A DNA stretch of 64,000 nt, taken from contig NZ_CP053985.1 of the NCBI RefSeq assembly GCF_013267355.1, positions 7,006,001 to 7,070,000 of the forward strand, given 5' to 3'. The stretch is from Achromobacter pestifer. Lineage in GTDB: Bacteria; Pseudomonadota; Gammaproteobacteria; Burkholderiales; Burkholderiaceae_B. This document shows positions 25,923 through 34,611 of the stretch, one piece after another. The notes under the pieces were generated by a model. The model did not search any database and was not told the DNA's origin. It saw only the letters and a program-made list of their open reading frames with translations. Position 1 is the first letter of the stretch; every line of letters starts with the position of its first letter. The position numbers were made by a program, and so were the translations under genes.

Positions 25923-26708
25923 TTAGCCTGCGCCGCGCGACTCCTGCACCGCCACCGTATAGTTCAGCGCCAGCCGGCCGCCATCCGCGTACACCGTCTG
26001 CCCGGTCACATAACTGGCGTCGTCACTTGCCAGGAATACCGCCACCTTGGCGACTTCGTCCGTCGATCCCAGCCGCTGCATCGGGATGCGCGACAGCACG
26101 GTCCTGCGGGCCTCGGGATTGCTGGTGATCGTGGCCAGGATTTCGGTGTCGATGCTGCCGGGGCCGATGGCGTTGACGCGGATGCCGTGCGGCGCCAGGG
26201 ACAGCGCCATCGACTTGGTCATCTGGCGCACCGCGCCCTTGCTGGCGCCGTAGGCCAACTGGTCCGGCATCGCCAGTTCCGCCGTCATCGAGGACAGGGT
26301 CACGATGGCGCCATCGCCGCGGCCGCCCGCCACCATGGCGCGCGCGGCGGCCTGCGCGACCAGGAAGGTGCCGCGCACGTTGACGTTCATGACCGCGTCC
26401 AGGTCTTCGAGCTTCAGGTCCAGGAAATCCGCCGCACGGATCACGCCGGCGTTGCAGACGCAGATGTCCAGGCTGCCCCAGCGCCGCACGCACTCATCGG
26501 CCAGCTTCTGGGCGTCGGCGGGATCGGTCACGTCGGCCACCAGTGCGGCAGCGCGTTCCCCCAGCGAACGGGCCGCGGCCAACAGTTCGGCCTCCTTGCG
26601 GTCCGCCAGCAGCACGTAGGCGCCCTCGGCCACGAAGCGCCGCGCGATCGCCAGTCCGATGCCCCCGGCCGCGCCGGTGACCAGCGCCACTTTGTCCTGC
26701 AATCTCAT
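25923..26708 (-). CDS. Short-chain dehydrogenase/reductase
   Basis: This 261-residue SDR has the cofactor motif TGAAGGIGLAIA (residues 11-22), NAG in VCNAGVI, catalytic Ser and YGASK (Tyr-x-x-x-Lys) and the C-terminal PG motif. It is the last gene of the catabolic/Liv operon and starts 1 bp after the LivF stop. In this setting a dihydrodiol dehydrogenase making a catechol is a reasonable guess, but the sequence alone gives only the SDR class. Confidence 0.88.
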   Translation of the reverse strand: MRLQDKVALVTGAAGGIGLAIARRFVAEGAYVLLADRKEAELLAAARSLGERAAALVADVTDPADAQKLADECVRRWGSLDICVCNAGVIRAADFLDLKLEDLDAVMNVNVRGTFLVAQAAARAMVAGGRGDGAIVTLSSMTAELAMPDQLAYGASKGAVRQMTKSMALSLAPHGIRVNAIGPGSIDTEILATITSNPEARRTVLSRIPMQRLGSTDEVAKVAVFLASDDASYVTGQTVYADGGRLALNYTVAVQESRGAG

Positions 26709-26709
26709 C

Positions 26710-27408
26710 TCAGACTCCTACGTAGGCGGCCACCAGGTCGGGCCGCTCTGACAATTCCGCCGAGCTGCCGCGCCACACCGTCACCCCCTTGTCGAGGATG
26801 ACGTTGCGGTCCGACAAGCGCAGCAAGGCCGTGGTGTTCTTGTCCACCACGATCATCGACAAACCTTCGGCCTTCAGTTGCGCCAGCACGCGCCAGATCT
26901 CGGCGCGCACCACCGGCGCCAGGCCTTCGGTGGCTTCGTCCAGCACCAGCAGGCTGGGGTTGGTCATCAGCGCACGGCCCAGCGCCAGCATCTGCTGCTC
27001 GCCACCGGACAGCTGGGTGCCCAGGTTGGCGCGGCGTTCGCGCAGGCGCGGGAACAGTTCGTACACGCGCTCCAGCGTCCAGGCACTGGCGCCGCCGCGG
27101 TCCATGGCCGTGGCGATCAGGTTCTCTTCCACCGTCAGGGTCGGGAAGATCTGGCGCCCCTCGGGCACCAGCGACAGCCCCATACGGCCGATGCGGTACG
27201 GCGCCAGCCCGCGCAGCGAGCGCTCGCCATACCGGATGCTGCCCTGGCTGGCCGGCAGCAGGCCGAACAGGCACTTGATGACGGTGCTGCGGCCCATGCC
27301 GTTGCGGCCGATCAGGCCCACGACCTCGCCCTGGCCCACGTCCAGGTCTACGCCGAACAAGGCCTGGCAATGCCCGTAGGCCGCCGTCAATCCGCTGATG
27401 CTCAACAT
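26710..27408 (-). CDS. livF: Branched-chain-type ABC transporter ATP-binding protein LivF
   Basis: This 232-residue ATPase has a P-loop variant GRNGMGRST (family usually GRNGMGKTT), LSGGEQQMLALGRAL and the LivF-specific AYGHCQALFGVDLDV. It energises the importer with LivG, LivH and LivM. The substitution of Lys by Arg in the Walker A motif (GMGRST) is noteworthy and could weaken ATP hydrolysis at this site. It lies 9 bp after livG. Confidence 0.9.
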   Translation of the reverse strand: MLSISGLTAAYGHCQALFGVDLDVGQGEVVGLIGRNGMGRSTVIKCLFGLLPASQGSIRYGERSLRGLAPYRIGRMGLSLVPEGRQIFPTLTVEENLIATAMDRGGASAWTLERVYELFPRLRERRANLGTQLSGGEQQMLALGRALMTNPSLLVLDEATEGLAPVVRAEIWRVLAQLKAEGLSMIVVDKNTTALLRLSDRNVILDKGVTVWRGSSAELSERPDLVAAYVGV

Positions 27409-27417
27409 GGCGGCTCC

Positions 27418-28191
27418 TTATGCGTCGGCGTCGTCGCCCAGATAGGCGCGGCGCACGTCCGGGTGGTTGCGTATCTGGTCCGCGCTGCCGGTGGCGATGA
27501 TCTTGCCGTAGACCAGCACGCTGATGCGGTCGGCCAAGGCGAACACGGCGTTCATGTCGTGTTCGACCAGCACGATGGTGTAGCGGCCCTTCAGGCTTTG
27601 CAGCAAGGCGATCACGCCGGCGCTTTCGGCCGCGCTCATGCCGGCCATGGGTTCGTCCAGCAGCAGCACCGACGGCTCGCCCGCCAAGGCCATGGCGATC
27701 TCCAGCTGGCGGCGCTGGCCATAAGCCAGGCTGTCCACCTGCGCCTCGGCCACGTCTTCCAGCTTGCAGGCCCGCAGCGCCTCGGTCGCGGCGCCGACCA
27801 CGTCGGCGCAATCGCGCAAGGCGGTCCAGGCCGACAGGCGCCGGCGGCGCTTGCGCAAGGCGGCCAGGCAGGCGTTGTCCAGCACCGTGTAGCTGTCGAA
27901 CACCGAAGTCACCTGGTAGGAGCGCAGCATGCCCAGCGCCACGCGCTCCTGCACCGTGGCGCGGGAAACGTCGGCGGCGCCCAGGCGCACGGCGCCGCCA
28001 TCGGGACGCAGCTCGCCCGACAGCAGGTTGATCAGGGTGGTCTTGCCCGCGCCATTGGGGCCGATCAGCGCGTGCAGTTCGCCGGGGGCCACATCCAGCG
28101 ACACCCCATCGGTGGCCTTGAGGCCGCCGAAGCGGCGCACCAGGTCCTGCGTGGTCAATCCCGCGGGCGCGGCGGCGGTTCGCATGTTCAT
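27418..28191 (-). CDS. livG: Branched-chain-type ABC transporter ATP-binding protein LivG
   Basis: This 257-residue ATPase has GPNGAGKTTLINLLSG, a signature region AYGQRRQLEIAMALA, and LLLDEPMAGMS. The LivG-specific RFGGLKATDGVSLDV is near the N-terminus. The start overlaps the livM stop by 4 bp (ATGA). It forms the importer with LivF, LivH and LivM. Confidence 0.92.
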   Translation of the reverse strand: MNMRTAAAPAGLTTQDLVRRFGGLKATDGVSLDVAPGELHALIGPNGAGKTTLINLLSGELRPDGGAVRLGAADVSRATVQERVALGMLRSYQVTSVFDSYTVLDNACLAALRKRRRRLSAWTALRDCADVVGAATEALRACKLEDVAEAQVDSLAYGQRRQLEIAMALAGEPSVLLLDEPMAGMSAAESAGVIALLQSLKGRYTIVLVEHDMNAVFALADRISVLVYGKIIATGSADQIRNHPDVRRAYLGDDADA

Positions 28192-29219
28192 GCCGAGGCC
28201 TCCTTGCGCAGCGCGTCCGGCGGCCGGCGGTCCTGCTGCCCGTCGCCTGCAGGCGGCAGGCTTGCGGGCGCGACCGGAGGCGGACGCCGCAGCCAGGCCA
28301 GCGAGTTGGCATAGCCGCCCTTGGCCACCATGGCGATGATCACCACCGCCGGTCCCATCAGCAGCATCCAATGCTGCGTCATGCTCTTGAAGGCTTCTTC
28401 CATCAGCAGGTAGGCCACCGCGCCGAAGATCGGACCCAGCACATTGCCCAGCCCGCCTATCACCACCATGACGATGAGCTCGCCCGACACCGGCCAGGAC
28501 ATGTAGCTGGGCGAAGCGAAGGCGGTCAGGTTGGCCAGCAGCAGCCCGGCCACGCCGGTCAGCACGCCGGAAGCCACGTAGGCCGTCAGACGCACGCCGA
28601 ACACCGAATAGCCCAGCGCGTCCACGCGGCGCGGGTTGGCGTGGGTGGCGCGCAAAATCATGCCGAAGGGCGAGCGGCGCAGGCGCAGCATGGCCAGGCT
28701 GGACACCAACAGCACCGCCCAGGCCGCCCAGTACACGGGCTGGCTGCCGCCCAGGTCGAACAGGCCGAAGGAACTGGCTTCGTAGATGTTCAGGCCATCG
28801 TCGCCGCCGTACTCGCGCAGGCTGACCGCCAGGAAATAGAACATCTGCGCAAACGCCAGCGTGATCATGATGAAGCCGATGCCCGAGGTGCGCAGGCAGA
28901 CCGTGCCGACGACCAGCGCCACCAGCGCGCACACCGCGATGCACACGGCCAACTGCAGCCAACCGTTGCCAAAACCGTAATAGCTGAGGATGCCCACGGC
29001 ATAACAGCCCAGGCCCAGGAACATGGCGTGGCCGAAGCTCACCAGCCCGGCGAAGCCCAGCACCAGGTTCAGCGCCAGCGCGGCCAGCGCGTAGATCAGG
29101 ATGCGCGCGCCCAGCGTCACGTAGAAGGGTTCGCCCAGCCATTGCGCCACGAAGGGCACGGCGGCCAGGACCAGGAACAGCAAGGGCAGCGCCCAGCGCC
29201 GGTATTTGTGTTCGTGCAT
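28188..29219 (-). CDS. livM: Branched-chain-type ABC transporter permease LivM
   Basis: This 343-residue membrane protein carries LivM features (LNLVLGFAGLVSFGHAMFLGLGCYAVG, LRTSGIGFIMITLAFAQMF) and about 9-10 transmembrane segments. The C-terminal tail of about 30 residues is Pro/Ala-rich. It is 28 bp after livH and overlaps livG. Confidence 0.92.
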   Translation of the reverse strand: MHEHKYRRWALPLLFLVLAAVPFVAQWLGEPFYVTLGARILIYALAALALNLVLGFAGLVSFGHAMFLGLGCYAVGILSYYGFGNGWLQLAVCIAVCALVALVVGTVCLRTSGIGFIMITLAFAQMFYFLAVSLREYGGDDGLNIYEASSFGLFDLGGSQPVYWAAWAVLLVSSLAMLRLRRSPFGMILRATHANPRRVDALGYSVFGVRLTAYVASGVLTGVAGLLLANLTAFASPSYMSWPVSGELIVMVVIGGLGNVLGPIFGAVAYLLMEEAFKSMTQHWMLLMGPAVVIIAMVAKGGYANSLAWLRRPPPVAPASLPPAGDGQQDRRPPDALRKEASA

Positions 29220-29247
29220 GATGATCGAATCCCAGGACAGGCGCGCG

Positions 29248-30168
29248 TCAACGCCGCGCCGAGAAGACCAGGCCTTGCGGCCGGAACGCCAGCACCACGG
29301 CCATCAGCACGTAGATAAGCATGGAGGCCAGGGCAGGCCCAACCGCGTTGGCGACGGACGCGTCGAACACGGCGCGCAGCATGTCGGGCAGGAAGGCCCG
29401 GCCCAGCGTGTCTATCATGGCGATCAGCAAGGCCGCCACCAGCGTGCCGCGCACCGAGCCTATGCCGCCCACCACGATCACCACCAGCGCCAGGATCAGC
29501 ACGGGCTCGCCCATGCCGGACTGCACCGACAGAATCGGCCCCGCCAGCGCGCCCGCCACGCCTGCCAGCACCGCGCCCAGCAGGAACAGCAGCGTCTTCT
29601 GCAGGTCCACGTTGGCGCCCAGCACGCTGGCCATGGGCGCGTTGCTGGCGCCGGCGCGGATCAGCATGCCGAAGCGCGTGCGCTGGATCAGGAACCAGGC
29701 GCCCACCGCCACCAGCGCGCCCACGCCGATGATCATCAGGCGATACACCGGGTAGTCGTTGCCGAACAGGCTGACGGCCCCTTCCAGCCCCTGCGGCACG
29801 GCGGCGTAATACGGCCGGCTGCCCCAGATGACCGAGGCCAGTTCGTTGAAGAACATCATCAGCCCGAACGTGGCCAGCACCTGGTAGAGGTGGTCATGCT
29901 TGTACAGCGGCCGCGCGATCAGGCGCTCCAGCGCCACGCCCACCAGGCCGCTGCCCGTCACCGCCGCCAGGATGGCGAAGGCGAACGAGCCGCTGGCGTT
30001 GTAGGCGGTGGCGCCCAGGAAGGCGCCGATCATGTACAGCGACCCGTGCGCCAGGTTGATGAAGTTCATGATGCCGAAGATCAGGGTCAGCCCCGAGGAC
30101 AGCAGGAACAGCAAGGCGCCGAGCTGCAGGCCATTGAGCATCTGCGACAACAGCAAGGATCCGTTCAT
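29248..30168 (-). CDS. livH: Branched-chain-type ABC transporter permease LivH
   Basis: This 306-residue membrane protein has the LivH signatures SSGLTLIFGIMNFINLAHGSLYMIGAF and VVIVVGGIGSVRGTL. With LivM it forms the translocation channel. It lies 19 bp after the solute-binding protein gene. Confidence 0.92.
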   Translation of the reverse strand: MNGSLLLSQMLNGLQLGALLFLLSSGLTLIFGIMNFINLAHGSLYMIGAFLGATAYNASGSFAFAILAAVTGSGLVGVALERLIARPLYKHDHLYQVLATFGLMMFFNELASVIWGSRPYYAAVPQGLEGAVSLFGNDYPVYRLMIIGVGALVAVGAWFLIQRTRFGMLIRAGASNAPMASVLGANVDLQKTLLFLLGAVLAGVAGALAGPILSVQSGMGEPVLILALVVIVVGGIGSVRGTLVAALLIAMIDTLGRAFLPDMLRAVFDASVANAVGPALASMLIYVLMAVVLAFRPQGLVFSARR

Positions 30169-30187
30169 GGGGCGTCTCCCGGGACGG

Positions 30188-31363
30188 TTACTTCAGCGGG
30201 CAGTCCGCCACGTAGGCGTCCTGGTGGTCGGTGAACACCTTGGCCAGCTGCTTCAGGCCCACGCTGTCGCCTTCCTTCACGACCTGGTAGGCATACAGGT
30301 CCTGCACCGGCATGTTGTTGCTGTTGAAGCGGAACTTGCCGCGCACCGTCGGGAAGTTCGCGCCGGCGGCCTTGACCGCCGCGGCCAGGGCCTTGCTGTC
30401 GCCGACCTTTCCGCCCTGCTGCTTGACGGCCGCATCCAGCAGGAAGGCCGCGTCGTAGCCGCCCACTGCGTACTCCGACGGCAGGCGCCCATACTTGGCC
30501 TTGAAGGCTTCGACGAACTTGCGGTTCTGCGGGTTGTCCAGCGTGGTGGCCCAGGGCGTACCGTAGATCGCACCCACCGCCTGCTCCTTCAGCGCGGTCA
30601 GCGTGTTCGAGTCGATCAGGCTTTCCGAGAAGAACGGCAGCTTGTCCATCAGGCCGGCCTGGCGCAGCTGGCGCACGAAGTTCACGCCCACCCCGCCGGT
30701 ATAGAACACGAACAGCGCATCGGGCGAGGCCGCCTGCATGCGCGAGATCTCCGCCGAATAATCCAGCTGGCCCAGCTGGGTGTAGATCTCGTCGGCGGGA
30801 GCGGCGCCATAGAAGCGCTTGAAGCCCGCCAGCTTGTCCTTGCCGGCCTGGTAGTTGGACGACATCAGGTAGGCGCGCTTGTAGCCCTGGTCCTTGACGT
30901 ACTTGCCCATGGCTTCGGACATGCTGTCGTTCTGCCAGCCCAGCACGAACAGGTTGGGCAGGCACATGCGGCCGGCGATGGGCGCGGGCCCGGCGTTGGT
31001 GGACAGCGCCACCACGCCCGATTCCTTGATGCGCCGCAATTCGGCCATCAACACGTTGGAGAAGCCCAGGCCGACGATCACGTCCACCTTGTCCTTCTCG
31101 ATGAATTTCTGCACGATCTGCGCGCCCACGTCGGGCTTGAGCTGGTCGTCGTCGCGGATCACCACGGCCTTCTGGCCACCCAGGCTGCCGCCCAGTTGTT
31201 CGATGCCCAGCATCAGGCCGTCGTACTGGTCCTGGCCCAGTGCCGCCTGGGGGCCGGACAGCACTCCGGTAAAGCCAATGCGGATGTCCGCCATTGCGGC
31301 ATTGGCCGCGGTCAGGGCCGCGACCGCGGCCAGCGCGGACAGCCCGCGTGCGTATGCTTGCAT
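30188..31363 (-). CDS. Liv-type ABC transporter substrate-binding protein
   Basis: This 391-residue periplasmic protein begins with a signal peptide (residues 1-25, ending ANAAMA) and has the Leu/Ile/Val-binding fold (IRIGFTGVLSGPQAALGQDQYDG). Members of this subfamily often bind aromatic acids. Its position between the ring-cleavage genes and the permeases suggests it delivers the substrate of the meta-cleavage pathway. Confidence 0.9.
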   Translation of the reverse strand: MQAYARGLSALAAVAALTAANAAMADIRIGFTGVLSGPQAALGQDQYDGLMLGIEQLGGSLGGQKAVVIRDDDQLKPDVGAQIVQKFIEKDKVDVIVGLGFSNVLMAELRRIKESGVVALSTNAGPAPIAGRMCLPNLFVLGWQNDSMSEAMGKYVKDQGYKRAYLMSSNYQAGKDKLAGFKRFYGAAPADEIYTQLGQLDYSAEISRMQAASPDALFVFYTGGVGVNFVRQLRQAGLMDKLPFFSESLIDSNTLTALKEQAVGAIYGTPWATTLDNPQNRKFVEAFKAKYGRLPSEYAVGGYDAAFLLDAAVKQQGGKVGDSKALAAAVKAAGANFPTVRGKFRFNSNNMPVQDLYAYQVVKEGDSVGLKQLAKVFTDHQDAYVADCPLK

Positions 31364-31437
31364 GCTAAGTCTCCTTGGGGGATGGACGGCGGCGCCGTTC
31401 TGCGCGGCGCCTGCCGGTACTGGGGCCTGCTTACACG

Positions 31438-32892
31438 TCAGAGCTTCACGCAGACATTGCGCAGCTCCGTGTAGAACTCGAGCGAATGCACGCCGCCTTC
31501 GCGGCCGATGCCGGACTGCTTGGATCCGCCAAAGGCCGTGCGCAGGTCGCGCAGGAACCAGGAATTGATCCAGCAGATGCCCACTTCCAGGGCCTGTCCC
31601 ATGCGATGGGCGGTGCCCACGTTGCTGGTCCAGACCGAGGCCGCCAGGCCGTAGGGCGTGGCGTTGGCCAGGGCGACGGCTTCTTCTTCCGTGTCAAAGG
31701 GCGCGATATGGCAGCAGGGTCCGAAGATCTCCTGCTGGATCACGGCCGAGGTTTCCGGCAGGCCGGTCCACACGGTGGGCTGGATCCACGCGCCGCCGGC
31801 CAATTCATCCGCCATGTCCGGCACGCCGCCGCCCGCCACCACCGTGGCGCCCTCTTCGCGGGCGCGGGCGTAGTAGCCCAGCACCTTGTCGCGATGGCGC
31901 TGCGAGATCAGCGGCCCCAGGTTGACGCCGGGATCCTTCGGACGGCCCAGCTTGAAGCCGCGGGCGCGCTCGCCCAGCGCGGCCACGAAGCGGTCGAAAA
32001 TCGGCCGCTGCACATAGACGCGCTCAGTGCCCAGGCAGACCTGCCCGGTATTGTCGAAGGCGGCGCGCGCAATGCCGGCCACCGCCTTGTCGAAATCCGC
32101 ATCGGCGAACACGATGCCCGCGTTCTTGCCGCCCAGCTCGAAGGACACGGGCCGCACGCCCACCGCCGCCGCCTGCATGATGGCTTCGCCAGTGCGGGTT
32201 TCGCCGGTGAAGGTGATGCCGTCGACCAGCGGATGGCGCGTAAGCTTTTCGCCGGCCGAGCCGGGGCCGCGGCCATGCACCACGTTGTAGACGCCGGGCG
32301 GCACGCCGACCTCGTTCATGACTTCACCCAGCAGCGTGGCCGTGGCCGGGGTGTCTTCAGAAGGCTTGACCACCACGGTGTTGCCGCAGGCCAGGGCCGG
32401 GCCCACCTTCCAGGTCATCAGCAGCAGCGGCAGGTTCCAGGGGCAGATCACGCCGATCACGCCGCGCGGCACGCGCACGCCGTAGTTCAGGGCATGGCCG
32501 CCATCCGGCGTTTCCAGGTCGAAGGTCTCGTTGGGGATGTTGCGCACCAGGTCGGCGAAGATCTTGAAGTTCGCCGCGCCGCGCGGAATGTCCAGATGGC
32601 TGGCCAGGTCGTAGGGCTTGCCGGTGTCGGCGATCTCGGCGTCGACGAAGTCGTCGAAGCGGCGGATGATGCCGTCGGCCACCGCGTGCAGCAACTCCAC
32701 GCGCTGCTGCGTCTTGAGCTTGGCCCAGGGACCGCGCAATGCCGCCTTGGCGGCCCGCACCGCGGCGTCGACCTCGGCGTCGCCGGCCTCGTGGATGCGC
32801 CCGATCAGGCGGTTGTCAACCGGATCGCGGTTGTCGAACGTCTTGCCGGTGGCGACCCATTCGCCGTTGATGAAATTGCGGAAATCGGTCAT
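31438..32892 (-). CDS. 2-hydroxymuconic semialdehyde dehydrogenase-like aldehyde dehydrogenase
   Basis: This 484-residue protein is a complete aldehyde dehydrogenase: catalytic Cys in NTGQVCLGTERVYV, catalytic Glu in VSFELGGKNAG and FTGETRTG for NAD binding. The sequence (FINGEWVATGKTFDNRDPVD, WKVGPALACGNTVVVKPSE, GREGGVHSLEFYTELRNVCVKL) most resembles hydroxymuconic/aminomuconic semialdehyde dehydrogenases. These oxidise the meta-cleavage product to the dicarboxylate. Its ATG overlaps the stop of the aldolase gene. Confidence 0.88.
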   Translation of the reverse strand: MTDFRNFINGEWVATGKTFDNRDPVDNRLIGRIHEAGDAEVDAAVRAAKAALRGPWAKLKTQQRVELLHAVADGIIRRFDDFVDAEIADTGKPYDLASHLDIPRGAANFKIFADLVRNIPNETFDLETPDGGHALNYGVRVPRGVIGVICPWNLPLLLMTWKVGPALACGNTVVVKPSEDTPATATLLGEVMNEVGVPPGVYNVVHGRGPGSAGEKLTRHPLVDGITFTGETRTGEAIMQAAAVGVRPVSFELGGKNAGIVFADADFDKAVAGIARAAFDNTGQVCLGTERVYVQRPIFDRFVAALGERARGFKLGRPKDPGVNLGPLISQRHRDKVLGYYARAREEGATVVAGGGVPDMADELAGGAWIQPTVWTGLPETSAVIQQEIFGPCCHIAPFDTEEEAVALANATPYGLAASVWTSNVGTAHRMGQALEVGICWINSWFLRDLRTAFGGSKQSGIGREGGVHSLEFYTELRNVCVKL

Positions 32893-33614
32893 TGCGTCCT
32901 CGGTTGTGACAGGTCTGCCAGCGCCGCTTCAGGGTCGCCGGCGGTCAGGTATTCCCACATGCGCTCGTAGATGCGGCCCGTGCCCACGGCGCGGGCCGCC
33001 GCCTCTTCGGGCGAGAGCGTGGGCGCGCCTTCGGCCAGGCCGGCCGAGCGCAATTGCCATTCGATGCGCGCCGCGTCCTCCAGATACCAGGTCAGCACCA
33101 CCGCATGCATCAGGGATTCGGCCGCCACCACCGCGCCGTTGCCACGCATGGCCACCGCGCGCGCCGCGCCCAGGGCCTGGGCCACGCCACGCGCCTGGGC
33201 ATCGCTGCGTACCAGCTGCGGGTCGTCCCAGAGCGCCACGGCCGGAGAAAAATACGAGCCCATGCCGTGGCGCGGCTGCGGCGTCACGCGGGCCGAGGAC
33301 AGCGTCATGACCGTGGGCGGCATGGAACGCACCACCCCACCCACTTCGGGACGCATGCGGTAGATATGCTGGTGGATGCGGACCTCGCCCAGCACGCCTT
33401 CGGGCAGCTCGCCATGCACCGGCACCACCGTGCCCGCCTCGCCCGGCTCGATCAGCCCCATGGGCCGCGCCGCGCACACCAGGAAGTGGCCGGCGTCGAG
33501 CCGGCTGCTGCAATGGCCGTAGGCGTGGACCAGGCCGGCACGGGCCAGGCCGCGCGCCGCCACCCGCACCAGGGCTTCCTGGCCGGCGTCAACCTTCATC
33601 GGCACGGCGCTCAC
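32889..33614 (-). CDS. Class II aldolase/adducin family protein, probable decarboxylase of the meta-cleavage pathway
   Basis: This 241-residue protein shows the class II aldolase fold: HAYGHCSSR, VRIHQHIYRMRPEVGGVV (metal-binding His-x-His) and a third His in ESLMHAVVLTWYLEDAARIE. The fold also includes decarboxylases of carboxylated ring-cleavage products, such as CmtD-type enzymes, which fits the neighbours. The usual second HSHP-like motif reads RSMPP. GTG at 33614 was chosen because it overlaps the dioxygenase stop (GTGA) and has GGAG 8 nt upstream; ATG at 33599 has no ribosome site. Confidence 0.8.
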   Translation of the reverse strand: MSAVPMKVDAGQEALVRVAARGLARAGLVHAYGHCSSRLDAGHFLVCAARPMGLIEPGEAGTVVPVHGELPEGVLGEVRIHQHIYRMRPEVGGVVRSMPPTVMTLSSARVTPQPRHGMGSYFSPAVALWDDPQLVRSDAQARGVAQALGAARAVAMRGNGAVVAAESLMHAVVLTWYLEDAARIEWQLRSAGLAEGAPTLSPEEAAARAVGTGRIYERMWEYLTAGDPEAALADLSQPRTQ

Positions 33615-34474
33615 GTCTTGAACTCCGGGATGTCGGGCTTGGCGCCCCACATGCAGAACGAGGACGGCACGGCGGGAAAGCTGCGCGGACGATAGGTCTT
33701 CTCGTCTTCGGCGCTGATCAGGCGCACGCCGGTGGAGTATTCGTAGATCATGCCGTCGGGCCCATCGAAGTACAGGAACATCGCTCCCGACGTCGGATGC
33801 CGCCCCGGGCCGAAGCGGATCGGCACGTTCCATTCCTTCAGCTGATACCAGGCGCGCATGATGTCGTCGATGCTCTCGACCTGGTGGTTGATGTGCTGCA
33901 CGCCCGGAAAGCTGGACGGGAACAGCGCGATCTTGTGGTGCACTTCGTCGATGCGCAGCAGCGGCGCTTCGCCGATGCGGTCGCTGACCCGCGCCGACAA
34001 CAGGCCGGTCCAGAAGGCCTCGTCGCGCCGCGCGTCCAGCGTGCGCAGGCCGATGTGCGAAAAGCCCGTCACGCCGGCATCGCGGCTGGGAAAATAGCGG
34101 CGGCCGCTGTGATGCGGCGCGTGCACCAGCTCGATGCGGTTGCCGGAGGGGTCGACGAAGCTGAGAAAATCGCGCACGTAGCGCTGCTCGGCGTCCTCGC
34201 GCTTGCCCGCGGCGACCTGATAGCCGCTGCGCTCCAGCACCGCGCCGGCGTGCTCCAGCTCTTCGGGCGTATCCACCTCGAACGCCGTGGTGTGGTCGCG
34301 CGGATCGCCTTCGAAGTAGCACAGCGTGTGGTCGCGCGAGTCGGACTTGAAATAGACCGCGCCGTGCTCCTTGCGCGCCACTTCCAGCCCCAGCACCGCG
34401 GTCGCGTAGCGGACCGCGGATTCCAGGTCGCGGGTACCCAGCCGGACGTACCGGATGTCATGTAGCCGTATCAC
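33611..34474 (-). CDS. Extradiol ring-cleavage dioxygenase (VOC/type I family)
   Basis: The 287-residue protein has two repeats of the glyoxalase/VOC fold, as in BphC and catechol 2,3-dioxygenases. The C-terminal repeat keeps the Fe(II) ligands: His in GFSHIGLRT, His in VQHINHQVES and Glu in GMIYEYSTG. It should open a catechol-type ring next to the hydroxyls. GTG at 34474 was chosen because GGAG lies 8 nt upstream and the protein then begins MIRLHDIRYVRLGTRDL, typical for the family. It is the first gene of the operon, divergent from a GntR gene. Confidence 0.87.
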   Translation of the reverse strand: MIRLHDIRYVRLGTRDLESAVRYATAVLGLEVARKEHGAVYFKSDSRDHTLCYFEGDPRDHTTAFEVDTPEELEHAGAVLERSGYQVAAGKREDAEQRYVRDFLSFVDPSGNRIELVHAPHHSGRRYFPSRDAGVTGFSHIGLRTLDARRDEAFWTGLLSARVSDRIGEAPLLRIDEVHHKIALFPSSFPGVQHINHQVESIDDIMRAWYQLKEWNVPIRFGPGRHPTSGAMFLYFDGPDGMIYEYSTGVRLISAEDEKTYRPRSFPAVPSSFCMWGAKPDIPEFKT

Positions 34475-34552
34475 TGCTTGTCTCCAGGTTGCGCCTGCCG
34501 CCGGCTGCATGCCGGTCGTATTCGCGACGCTTTTTTCTACGATAAGCAGCAT

Positions 34553-34585
34553 AAATCTCGGCGTCAATAATTTTTATCGAGATTT
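34553..34585. promoter_or_regulatory. Inverted repeat in the dioxygenase/GntR intergenic region
   Basis: Arms AAATCTCG and CGAGATTT are separated by 17 bp in the AT-rich 137-bp gap between the divergent genes. They could form a double operator for the adjacent GntR regulator. Confidence 0.4.
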
Positions 34586-34611
34586 TTTGGACGCAGTGAT
34601 AAAGTAGCTCC

